Source of the DNA: Olsenella sp. An290
Lineage (GTDB): Bacteria > Actinomycetota > Coriobacteriia > Coriobacteriales > Atopobiaceae
Assembly (NCBI RefSeq): GCF_002159535.1
Contig: NZ_NFIU01000019.1
Location: 1-37,401 of the forward strand
Length of the DNA: 37,401 nucleotides
Direction: 5' to 3'
Each line of letters begins with the position of its first letter. Position 1 is the first letter of the stretch. Both the position numbers and the translations under genes were made by a program. Below the pieces are notes generated by a model that was not told the DNA's origin, ran no database searches, and saw nothing but the letters and a program-made list of their open reading frames with translations. Shown here one piece after another: positions 24,296 to 31,584 of the stretch.

Positions 24296-25819
24296 CTACT
24301 TGTCCTGCTCGCGACGGGCGCGACGCTGGGGAATCCGCAGCGTGAAGGTGGTGCCGCGACCGAGCTCTGACTCCACGAGAATCGTGCCATTGTGCCGGTC
24401 CACGATCTCCTTGGTGATGGCCAGGCCCACGCCCAGGCCCCCAGACACGCGCTCGCGGCTCACGTCGGAGCGCCAGAAGCGGGCAAACGTCTGCGGGATG
24501 TCCTCCTTGGCAATGCCGATGCCCGTGTCCTGGACCGAGATGAGCACGTCGGAGCGCTCGGGGCGCAGGGACACCTTCACCCAGCCGTCCGCGTTGGTGT
24601 AGCGCATGGCGTTGCTCATGAGGTTGACGATGGCCTCGCGGATGAGGTCGGGGTCCACGTCCGCATAGAGCTCCCCGTGCACGGACTCGTCCACAAAGCG
24701 CAGGTGGAGGCCCTTCTCGTGAAAGAGCTGATGCTGCGAGGAGACGAGGCTCTTGACCAGGTAGACCAGGTCGGTGCGCTCCACCTTGAGCTCCGTGGTG
24801 CCGTTCTCGAGGCGGGAGAGCTTGAGCATGGCGTCAATGAGGCGGGAGAGCCGGCGCACCTCAGACGCCACGACCTCGAGGTGCTCGTCGTCTGCGGGGA
24901 GCACGCCGTCCTGCATGGCCTCGACCGTGGCCTGCATGGCCATGAGCGGCGTGCGGAGCTCGTGGGCCACGTCGCCGGTGAGGCGGTGCTCGAGCTTGAG
25001 GTCGCGCTCGATGGTGGTGGCCATGTCGTCGAAGGTCTCTCCCAGCTGGCCGAGCTCGTCGGTGCCGGAGACGCCCGTGCGCGCGGTGAGGTCGCCGTTT
25101 CTGATCTGGCGCGCCGTCGAGGTGATGCGCTGGACCGGCGCCGCCATGCCGCGCGACACAAAGTACCCGATCACGCACGCAAGCACGAGGGCGATCGCCG
25201 CGGCGCCCGCAATGGCGCCGTAGGAGTTGGTCTGAAAGGCGGCGTCCACCTTGGTGAGGAGCGCCTCGGAGCCAAAGGCCCAGATCCGGACCGTGCCCAC
25301 CACGCGCCCGGAGGGGTCCTCGATCTTCGAGGTGACGAGGTCCTCCTGCGCCGTGGGCGCCACGGCGGGCACACGCTGCGAGTCGGGCACGCGCGAGGAC
25401 GTGAGGGGGTGCGCCCAGGTGTCGTCGTAGAGAACGTCACCCGTGGCGTCGAGCACCTGGACCACGATGTCCGGGGAGAGGGCCGAGGTGCCTGACGCGG
25501 CCGAGACGGCGGCCTCGTCAAGGTCGCCGGACTCGGCATAGGCCTCTGAGATCGAGGCGGCCGTCGAGTCGGCGATGCTCTGCATGTTCTGGCGCGTGTA
25601 GGCCCTGAACTGCGCGCCCCACACGTTGGCGAGCACGGCCACGAGCACGAGCGTGGTCATGAGCGCCGTGAGGGCAAAGGCAAGGGTCAGGCTCGCCGCA
25701 AAGGGGCGGCCGTTCTTGGGGGAGCGCTTTATGGTGTTCCATCGGCTGAGGGTAGACGTGCGAGAAGAACCCCCGTCCTCAGGTCGGGGGCCTCCTCCGG
25801 TCACAAAGCGCGCCGACAT
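24296..25819 (-). CDS. Two-component sensor histidine kinase
   Basis: A 507-aa membrane kinase. Helix 1 is at about residues 41-66 and helix 2 at about 201-221, enclosing an extracytoplasmic sensor of about 135 residues. A HAMP domain covers about 222-275. The HisKA dimerisation helix has the phospho-acceptor His286 in GDVAHELRTPL. The ATPase domain follows: N box NLMSNAMRYT, G1 DTGIGIAKED, F box TFARFWR, G2 GGLGVGLAIT. ATG 25819 lies 9 bp after the regulator gene's stop and has AGGGA seven bases upstream, so the two are one operon. The first 30 residues are Gly/Ser/Arg-rich and include codons GGT-TCT-TCT, atypical here, because the GCGAGAAGAACC 12-mer lies in them (25760-25771). The signal sensed is unknown. 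Confidence 0.95.
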   Translation of the reverse strand: MSARFVTGGGPRPEDGGSSRTSTLSRWNTIKRSPKNGRPFAASLTLAFALTALMTTLVLVAVLANVWGAQFRAYTRQNMQSIADSTAASISEAYAESGDLDEAAVSAASGTSALSPDIVVQVLDATGDVLYDDTWAHPLTSSRVPDSQRVPAVAPTAQEDLVTSKIEDPSGRVVGTVRIWAFGSEALLTKVDAAFQTNSYGAIAGAAAIALVLACVIGYFVSRGMAAPVQRITSTARQIRNGDLTARTGVSGTDELGQLGETFDDMATTIERDLKLEHRLTGDVAHELRTPLMAMQATVEAMQDGVLPADDEHLEVVASEVRRLSRLIDAMLKLSRLENGTTELKVERTDLVYLVKSLVSSQHQLFHEKGLHLRFVDESVHGELYADVDPDLIREAIVNLMSNAMRYTNADGWVKVSLRPERSDVLISVQDTGIGIAKEDIPQTFARFWRSDVSRERVSGGLGVGLAITKEIVDRHNGTILVESELGRGTTFTLRIPQRRARREQDK

Positions 25820-25828
25820 GACGCGTCC

Positions 25829-26551
25829 CTACTTGGAGCTGGCGTCGGCCGCCTTCTCCGAGGCCTCGAAGCGGTAGCCCACGCCGTGGACGGTATAGAG
25901 CCAGCGCGGGTTGCGCGGGTCGTCGCCGAGCTTGGCGCGGAGGTTCTTGACGTGGGAGTCAATGGTGCGCTCGTAGCCCTCGAAGTCGTAGCCGAGGACC
26001 TTCTCGACAAGCTCCATGCGGGTGTAGACGCGGCCCGGGTAGCGCGCGAGCGTGGTGAGGAGCTTGAACTCGGAGGCCGTGAGGTCGACCTCCTTGCCCT
26101 CGACGAGCACCTTGTGGCCCGAGATGTCGATCACGAGGTCGCCAAAGTCGAGCACCTCGAGGGCGGGCTCGGCCTCGGTGTGGGCGCGGCGCAGCAGGGC
26201 GCGCACGCGGGCCACGAGCTCGCGCGGGGAGAAGGGCTTGATGAGGTAGTCGTCCGCGCCGAGCTCCAGGCCGATGATGCGGTCCTCGACCTCGCCCTTG
26301 GCGGTGAGCATGATGATGGGCACGTTGGAGGTCTCGCGAATGGCGCGGCACACGCGCTCACCGGAGAGCTTGGGGAGCATGAGGTCCAAGATCACGAGGT
26401 CGAAGGTGTGCTTCTCGAACTCCTCGACCGCGCTCTGTCCGTCGCCCACCCCGCGCACGATGTAGTTCTCGCGCTCAAGGTAGGCGGCCACCGCGTCACG
26501 GATGGCCTTCTCGTCCTCAACGAGCAGAATCTTCTTCTCATCCGAAGCCAT
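25829..26551 (-). CDS. OmpR/PhoB-family response regulator
   Basis: A 240-aa DNA-binding regulator, partner of the adjacent histidine kinase. The receiver domain (about 1-120) has the acidic pocket ED at 12-13, phospho-acceptor Asp56 in LVILDLMLP, Thr83 in MLTAKG and Lys105 in LIKPF. The C-terminal winged helix (about 135-232) shows LTASEFKLLTTLARYPGRVYTRMELVEKVLG, the recognition segment ERTIDSHVKNLRAKLGDDPRNPRWLYTVHGVGYRF and the wing. ATG 26551 has a strong AAGGAGG. It is close to the RegX3/PhoP/WalR type but I cannot say which. Upstream, a GCCGG-AAAT-CCGGC hairpin (26583-26596) and TACACT (-10-like, minus strand, near 26610) lie in the leader. Confidence 0.96.
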   Translation of the reverse strand: MASDEKKILLVEDEKAIRDAVAAYLERENYIVRGVGDGQSAVEEFEKHTFDLVILDLMLPKLSGERVCRAIRETSNVPIIMLTAKGEVEDRIIGLELGADDYLIKPFSPRELVARVRALLRRAHTEAEPALEVLDFGDLVIDISGHKVLVEGKEVDLTASEFKLLTTLARYPGRVYTRMELVEKVLGYDFEGYERTIDSHVKNLRAKLGDDPRNPRWLYTVHGVGYRFEASEKAADASSK

Positions 26552-26642
26552 GCTGGCCTCCTTGCGTTGCGCTTTCGGCGTCGCCGGAAATCCGGCCCGT
26601 GGTGACCCTAGTGTACCCCACTGGGCACGCTTCGAATCCCAC

Positions 26643-27845
26643 TCACAGGCGGAAGGTCCGCACGGAGACGGAAGCGGGGTAGCCGGTGCTCGGGTCCTTG
26701 ACGGTCGAGAAGGTCACAAAGAGCTCGCACGACCCCACGCGGGCGGGGAACTCCCCATAGTCCACCGCGCGGTCCATCGAGGCGAGAAGCCCGTAGGTCT
26801 TGGCGGCAAGGTCCACCAGCAGATACGAGGAGTTCCGCTTGATGAGGAAGCGGTCGCCCTTGCCGCAGCCGCACTCCGAGGGCTCCAGCGCGAGCTTCAC
26901 AAACCCCGCCGAGGAGGTGCCCATGTAGGTGCCCATCTGGCCGAGCAGCCCGCCCGAGCTGTAGCTCGCCTCAACCGAGACGAGAAACCGCTCGCCCACG
27001 CGGCAGGCCCTAAACGGCCGCACGCCCTGGGGCATCACGAGCTGGTCGATCGTGGTGGAGAGGTCGTCGGAGAGCGCGTAGGCCGTCACTCCGTAGAACG
27101 TGCCCTCCTCGGCCCGGACGCGCGGCGCCAGCACCACGACGCCGTCGGAGACGGTGGGCGCCGTGGCAAAGCGGCCCGGGGACTCCACGACGGCCTTGGC
27201 GTCGGCGGCGCCCGCGTGCCAGAGGTAGCAGAAGGAGTGCTCCGCCGTCTTGGAGCCGCTCGTCGAGGGCTGGACCTGCCAGATGACGCAGTCCCCGCTC
27301 ACCGCGAAGGGCGCGGGGTCAAAGTCGGCCGTGCCCTCCCAGAGGGTCTTGGTCTCGCCGCTGAGCGCCCCCTCCGAGAAGGACGACGCGTAGAGGCGCC
27401 ACGCGCGCGACACCAGGTCGAGCTCAACCCAGGCGTAGAGCTCGTCGGAGCACCGCACGTCATAGATGACCGTGGTGGCCGCGGCCCCCAGGGGCTCGGG
27501 CACCACCACGGAGAGCTGCCCGGTGGCAAGGGAGAGCGCGGAGCCCTTGACCATGGGCGTCGCCGAGGATCCCGCCGAGGTCACGGGAATCCACGAGCCC
27601 TCGGCCGGGTGCAGGACGTTTCCCAGGGGGAGCGTCCAGGAGCTCTCCGGCGCCATGTCGAGGGTCACGCTCTCAAAGGAGTCCGTCACGCTGACCGCGG
27701 AGTCCTCGTCCACGACGACGGGCTCGGGGGAGGGGTCGCTCGGCGTGTGGGAGCAGCCGGAGAGAACACCCACCGCGGCCGCGACGGCACCGCCGGCGGC
27801 GACGGTCTTGAAGAGCGAGCGCCTGGTGATCTTCCGGGGGCGCAT
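26643..27845 (-). CDS. Tat-exported lipoprotein of unknown function
   Basis: A 400-aa protein starting MRPRKITRRSLFKTVAAGGA. The RRSLFK twin-arginine motif, hydrophobic core and LSGC lipobox (Cys31) together indicate a folded lipoprotein exported by Tat and lipid-anchored outside the membrane. The mature part has a Pro/Ser/Glu spacer. It then shows repeated short beta-rich units with W, Y and G (for example DVRCSDELYAWVELDLVSRAWRLY), compatible with a beta-propeller. ECGCGKGDR adds a Cys cluster. The start ATG 27845 is chosen because the signal begins there; the ribosome site is weak. It follows the TSCPD gene by 16 bp, so it is probably co-transcribed. I do not recognise a family. Confidence 0.85.
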   Translation of the reverse strand: MRPRKITRRSLFKTVAAGGAVAAAVGVLSGCSHTPSDPSPEPVVVDEDSAVSVTDSFESVTLDMAPESSWTLPLGNVLHPAEGSWIPVTSAGSSATPMVKGSALSLATGQLSVVVPEPLGAAATTVIYDVRCSDELYAWVELDLVSRAWRLYASSFSEGALSGETKTLWEGTADFDPAPFAVSGDCVIWQVQPSTSGSKTAEHSFCYLWHAGAADAKAVVESPGRFATAPTVSDGVVVLAPRVRAEEGTFYGVTAYALSDDLSTTIDQLVMPQGVRPFRACRVGERFLVSVEASYSSGGLLGQMGTYMGTSSAGFVKLALEPSECGCGKGDRFLIKRNSSYLLVDLAAKTYGLLASMDRAVDYGEFPARVGSCELFVTFSTVKDPSTGYPASVSVRTFRL

Positions 27846-27861
27846 GGGTGTCCGCCCGCCG

Positions 27862-28131
27862 CTACTGGGCGGCGCCCGCGGCCTGCGCGGCCTCGACGAG
27901 CGCGCGGGAGAGCTGGTCGGCACACGACGTCGGGCGCGGGCCGCAGGTGTTGCCGGCGAGGACCTGGGCGATCTCGTCGACGGGCTTGCCGGCGACCAGG
28001 CGGCCGATGGCCTTGAGGTTGCCGTTGCAGCCCCCCTCGAAGCTCACGGACTCGATGGTCTTCCCGTCGTCGGAGAGCTCGAGGTGAATGGCGCGCGAGC
28101 ACACGCCGCGCGGGGTGTAGTCAAAGCGCAT
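27862..28131 (-). CDS. TSCPD domain protein
   Basis: An 89-aa protein matching the small TSCPD (TIGR03905-type) family. It has YTPRGVCSRAIHLEL, VSFEGGCNGNLKAIGRLVAGKPVDEIAQVLAGNTCGPRPTSCADQLSRAL, with four Cys of which three sit in conserved G-G-C, T-C-G and T-S-C contexts. The same fold is found at the C-terminus of class II ribonucleotide reductases; the free-standing protein's function is not established. ATG 28131 has GGGAGGAAC upstream. Directly upstream lies a paired REP-like repeat; the lipoprotein gene follows 16 bp downstream. Confidence 0.9.
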   Translation of the reverse strand: MRFDYTPRGVCSRAIHLELSDDGKTIESVSFEGGCNGNLKAIGRLVAGKPVDEIAQVLAGNTCGPRPTSCADQLSRALVEAAQAAGAAQ

Positions 28132-28143
28132 GTCCGTTCCTCC

Positions 28144-28222
28144 CGTGCAAAAGGGACAGTCACTTTTGCACGCTCTCTGGTGTCTGTCGGCAGCGTGCAA
28201 AAGTGACTGTCCCTTTTGCACG
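28144..28222. repeat. Paired inverted REP-like palindromes
   Basis: Two 29-bp units, 28144-28172 and 28194-28222, are exact reverse complements of each other and separated by 21 bp. Each unit also has its own 10-bp stem (CGTGCAAAAG/CTTTTGCACG) with a 9-base loop. This head-to-head arrangement resembles REP/BIME elements moved by REP-associated tyrosine transposases. The hairpins lie between purB (stop 28231) and the TSCPD gene, so they may also terminate purB. A related unit is at 4583-4610. Confidence 0.9.
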
Positions 28223-28230
28223 GCGTGCGG

Positions 28231-29577
28231 TTAGTCGAAATTCAGCTGCTCCAGGCGGTCAAACACCACGCCGGCGCGCGTGAGGAAGGCGCGCGGGTCA
28301 AAGATGGCGTCGAGGACGTCCGCGGAGACGGTGCAGCGCGGGTCGGCCTCGAGCTTCTCGCGGAACGTGGTGCCGCCGGCGCACTGCTGGACCTCGCGCC
28401 ACGTGGCCATGGCGTTGTCCTGGACGATCGCGTAGGCCTCCTCGCGCGTGATGCCCGTCTCCACGAGGGCGAGAAGGACCTTGGAGGAGTAGATGAGCCC
28501 GCGCGTCTTGTTGAGGTTGGCGAGCATCTGCGCCGGGTAGAGGATGAGGCCGTCCACCACGCGAATGAGGCACTGGAACATGTGGTCGAGCGCGATGAAG
28601 CTGTCGGCCTGCGCCACGCGCTCGGCGGAGCTGTGGGAGATGTCGCGCTCGTGCCAGAGGGCCACGTTGTCAAAGGCGACCTGCGCGTTGGCCTTGACCA
28701 CGCGCGAGAGGCCGCAGACCTTCTCCATCGTGATGGGGTTGCGCTTGTGCGGCATGGCCGAGCTGCCCTTCTGACCCTTCTTGAACGGCTCCTCGGCCTC
28801 GAGGGTGTCGGTCTTCTGGAGGTTGCGGATCTCCGTGGCGATGCGCTCGCAGGTGGCGGCGGTGGTGGCCAGGACGCCGGCGAGGTAGGCGTGGTGGTCG
28901 CGGGAGATGACCTGCGTGGAGAGCGGGTCGTGCACGAGGCCCAGGTGCTCGCAGACGTACTCCTCGACGAAGGGGTCGATGGAGGAGTAGGTGCCCACCG
29001 CGCCGGAGATGGCGCCAAAGGCCACGTTCTTGCGGGCGTCGATGAGGCGGTCAAGGTCGCGGCGGAGCTCCCAGGCCCAGCTGCCGAACTTCATGCCAAA
29101 GGTCATGGGCTCGGCGTGGATGCCGTGCGTGCGGCCCACGCAGAGCGTGTCGCGCTCCTCGAAGGCGCGGCGGCGGCAGATCTCGCCGAGCTTCCTCACG
29201 TCCTCGATGATGAGGTCGGTGGCCTGGACGAGCTGGTAGCAGAGCGCCGTGTCGCCCAGGTCGGAGGAGGTCATGCCAAAGTGGACCCAGCGAGAGGGCT
29301 TGGGCTCGCCCTCGGGGACCTCCGCGTCGATGTAGGAGCCCATGTTGGTGAGGAAGGCGATGACGTCGTGGTTGGTCACGGCCTCGATGGCGTCGACCTC
29401 CTCCTTGTTGAACTTTGCGTGAGCGCGGATCCAGGCGGCCTCCTCGCGGGTGATGCCGATCTTGCCCATCTCGGCGTGCGCCTCGCAGGCCAAAACCTCG
29501 ATCTCCTGCCAGATGGCGTACTTGTTCTCCAGCGAGAAGATGTGGCCCATCTCGGGACGGGTGTAGCGATCAATCAT
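28231..29577 (-). CDS. purB: Adenylosuccinate lyase
   Basis: A 448-aa member of the fumarase/aspartase superfamily. It acts twice in purine synthesis: cleavage of SAICAR to AICAR plus fumarate, and of adenylosuccinate to AMP plus fumarate. Motifs are RYTRPEMGHIFSLENKY at the N-terminus, HFGMTSSDLGDTA, VGRTHGIHAEPMTFGMKF (catalytic His), and the superfamily signature GSSAMPHKRNP. ATG 29577 has GAGGAGGCC upstream. On the minus strand TAAACT about 40 bp upstream could be the -10. It is monocistronic or continues to the TSCPD gene only if the REP hairpins are read through. Confidence 0.97.
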   Translation of the reverse strand: MIDRYTRPEMGHIFSLENKYAIWQEIEVLACEAHAEMGKIGITREEAAWIRAHAKFNKEEVDAIEAVTNHDVIAFLTNMGSYIDAEVPEGEPKPSRWVHFGMTSSDLGDTALCYQLVQATDLIIEDVRKLGEICRRRAFEERDTLCVGRTHGIHAEPMTFGMKFGSWAWELRRDLDRLIDARKNVAFGAISGAVGTYSSIDPFVEEYVCEHLGLVHDPLSTQVISRDHHAYLAGVLATTAATCERIATEIRNLQKTDTLEAEEPFKKGQKGSSAMPHKRNPITMEKVCGLSRVVKANAQVAFDNVALWHERDISHSSAERVAQADSFIALDHMFQCLIRVVDGLILYPAQMLANLNKTRGLIYSSKVLLALVETGITREEAYAIVQDNAMATWREVQQCAGGTTFREKLEADPRCTVSADVLDAIFDPRAFLTRAGVVFDRLEQLNFD

Positions 29578-29718
29578 TGAGGCCTCCTCGGCGTCGCGCG
29601 GCGCATACGTCTCTAGTTTAGCGCAGCGTCAGGTACGCACGGGCCGCGCAGGCGATGCAGTGGACGCGACGGCTCGGGAACGTGGCGCGCGGGCGGGCGC
29701 GGTCCCCTGCACAACGAG

Positions 29719-29768
29719 CGGGGCCCCGCGCTCGGCAGGGCCCCGAAGGCGCCATCGTCATGATGGCG
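29719..29768. terminator. Two hairpins behind the surface-protein gene
   Basis: CGGGGCCC/GGGCCCCG (29719-29745) and CGCCATC/GATGGCG (29750-29768) lie between the surface-protein stop (29809) and purB. The second is followed by TTT on the plus strand, so its direction of action is unclear; the first probably ends the minus-strand transcript. The rest of the 231-bp gap holds only the purB leader. Confidence 0.5.
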
Positions 29769-29808
29769 TTTGGTCGGCACGTGATGCTGGGGGAATGCCC
29801 CCTTGGCA

Positions 29809-31425
29809 TCAGCGGACGAACCTGCGACGCAGAAGGGTGGTCCCGACGATGACCAGGACGCCGAGGGAGGCGAGCATGATCGAGGCGGCGGCGTTGGCGG
29901 TGTCGCCGGTCTCGGGAATGGACTCGTCGTTCTTCTCGTCCTTTGCCTCGGGCTTGGCGTCAGGGTCCTCCTCCCACTTGGCGTAGAGCGTGAGGTCGCC
30001 GGTCACGGGCTGGGCAAAGTCGTAGGGGTCCTTAGGCCAGGTGCCGTCGAAGAGGTACCAGCCCTTGAAGACGTATCCCTTGGCCGTGGGGTCCTTGGGC
30101 CGGGCGACGGTCCCGCCCTCGGTGACGGAAACCTTGACGTCCTCCGTGTTCACGAGACAGTCGTCAAAGGTGACCGTGAACACCTGGAGGCGCGGGGTGG
30201 TGACTGCCTCGAGCGTGGTCTCTGTGGTCGCGGCCTCGTCGGCGAAGAGCGTGCCGCACTCCGTGCACTCCCAGTACGCCAGGTTGCCGGGGGCCTCGGT
30301 CGTGGCGGCCACGGCCTCGTGGTAGGCGAGCACGTGCCCGGTTGCAGGGACCTCGAGCGACCCCTCGTCCAGCGCCTCGGTCGCGCGGGCATTGCCAAAG
30401 AGCGCGCCACAGGCGGTGCAGCGCCAGTGGGCGGCGCGCCCGGGCTCCGTACAGGTGGCCGCAATCCCCGGGACCGCCTCGAGCTGGTGCGGACTGGCGG
30501 GCGTCACCAGCTCGTCGGCCGTCACGGACACGCTCGCGTCCTCGTCGGCGAAGAGCGCGCCGCACGTCGCGCAGCGCCAGTGCGCCATCGTTCCGGCCTG
30601 CGTGCAGGTAGGCGCCACCTCGGGCACGGCCTCGAGCGCGTGGCCCGTGGCCGGAACCACGAGCTCGTTCGGCGTGACCGGGGTCGTGGCCGCCTCGTCG
30701 GCGAAGAGCTCGCCGCAGCCTGCGCACGCCCAGTACGCGGACCCGCCCTCCTCCGTGCAGGTGGCGGGAACGGCCTCGTAGGCGGTCAGCTCGTGCACGT
30801 GCGCGGGGATGGCGGAGACCACCCAGGCGCCGTCCTTCTCGACCAGCTCAAGCCCTGCGGCGAGCTCAAGCCACTCCGGCGGGCTGACGGAAAATGCGCC
30901 GCCCTCGGCAATGACCGTGGCACCATCCCCCTTGATGAGGGGGAACTCCTCCGTCGGGCCTGCCATGAGGCCGCCTCCAGCAGTGTCCTGCAGGGTGAGC
31001 GTTGCCTCACCGACCCTGAGGGTGCCGGTCAGGACGTGACCGTTCAGGTCAAGCTGCGTGTCCGTGGCCACCACAAGCGGGTCGGCGGCCAGGGTGATGT
31101 CCTCGGCCAAGACGATTTTCCCGCCCGCCTCGAGGGCGGCGGCAAGCTCCTCCGCAGAGGAAACCGCGGTCGCGGATTCCGTGGGGTCGCCCGTGGTGGC
31201 GGGGCCACCCGTGGTGTCGGGCGCGGCGCCCTCCGTCGGGTCCTCGACGCCCGTGGTGGCGGGGTCCGTCACGTCGCCGTCGTCTATCGCGACGGCACCC
31301 GGCTGGTCCCCGGCTCCATCACCCTCCATGGAAGTGGCGAGCGCGCCCGTCAGGGGCACGAGGGCAAGCGCGGTGCCGAGCAGCACCGCGAGGGGCCATC
31401 TGGCCCATCTGCGATCCCGTCTCAT
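29809..31425 (-). CDS. Sortase-anchored surface protein with Cys repeats and a B-repeat
   Basis: A 538-aa secreted protein. It has a signal peptide (residues 1-30, WPLAVLLGTALALVPLTGALA), then a Thr/Pro/Asp/Gly-rich stretch (31-88). A beta-helix-like block follows (about 90-150; GGKIVLAEDITL, LDLNGHVLTG). Four ~50-aa repeats span 208-412, each of the form H-x-L...TC...YW-x-C-x-x-CG-x-LFADE-A, giving CxxC pairs at 234/237, 285/288, 336/339 and 387/390; the fourth lost its first Cys. A Listeria-Bacteroides B-repeat (VFTVTF...GYVFKGWYLFDG...LTLYAKW) covers 415-485. The C-terminus has IPETGD (503-508), a hydrophobic helix and RRRFVR, a sortase signal. It is probably an adhesin or matrix-binding protein. 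Start ATG 31425 has AAGGGCGGGA before it. The 5' leader may be structured. Confidence 0.93.
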   Translation of the reverse strand: MRRDRRWARWPLAVLLGTALALVPLTGALATSMEGDGAGDQPGAVAIDDGDVTDPATTGVEDPTEGAAPDTTGGPATTGDPTESATAVSSAEELAAALEAGGKIVLAEDITLAADPLVVATDTQLDLNGHVLTGTLRVGEATLTLQDTAGGGLMAGPTEEFPLIKGDGATVIAEGGAFSVSPPEWLELAAGLELVEKDGAWVVSAIPAHVHELTAYEAVPATCTEEGGSAYWACAGCGELFADEAATTPVTPNELVVPATGHALEAVPEVAPTCTQAGTMAHWRCATCGALFADEDASVSVTADELVTPASPHQLEAVPGIAATCTEPGRAAHWRCTACGALFGNARATEALDEGSLEVPATGHVLAYHEAVAATTEAPGNLAYWECTECGTLFADEAATTETTLEAVTTPRLQVFTVTFDDCLVNTEDVKVSVTEGGTVARPKDPTAKGYVFKGWYLFDGTWPKDPYDFAQPVTGDLTLYAKWEEDPDAKPEAKDEKNDESIPETGDTANAAASIMLASLGVLVIVGTTLLRRRFVR

Positions 31426-31584
31426 GATTCCCGCCCTTCTCGCGTAGGAACAGAGGGATACCTACCAAGAAGATGCCCGGGCTTGCAGAAATGCCGCATG
31501 GGGGAACCTGCCGTTCGGCTGACGGCGGGAATTGGTCGGTGTTCGGCAACGCCTCCCCAAAGCTGGCGCGGGGCGGGCGCGGCC
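31426..31584 (-). promoter_or_regulatory. Possible structured leader of the surface protein
   Basis: This 159-bp gap contains several nested complementary segments: CCTGCCGT/ACGGCGGG (31507-31514 with 31522-31529), the GCCCGGGC palindrome (31475-31482) and GGGATACC (31455-31462). It also has GGGGGAACC (31500-31508) and GCCGAAC-type repeats. The density of conserved-looking blocks suggests a regulatory RNA, but I cannot match it to c-di-GMP, c-di-AMP, THF or cobalamin riboswitch consensus by eye. One stem has a G-U pair on the plus strand and a mismatch on the minus strand, so orientation is not settled. Confidence 0.4.

Noticed and set aside
31441-31560. c-di-GMP-I or c-di-AMP riboswitch upstream of the surface protein
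   Set aside because: GGGGGAACC and GGGATACC recall parts of ydaO-type consensus, but the order and the remaining conserved blocks (for example a GGGGTGAA segment) are missing on either strand. Kept only as an unclassified possible leader.
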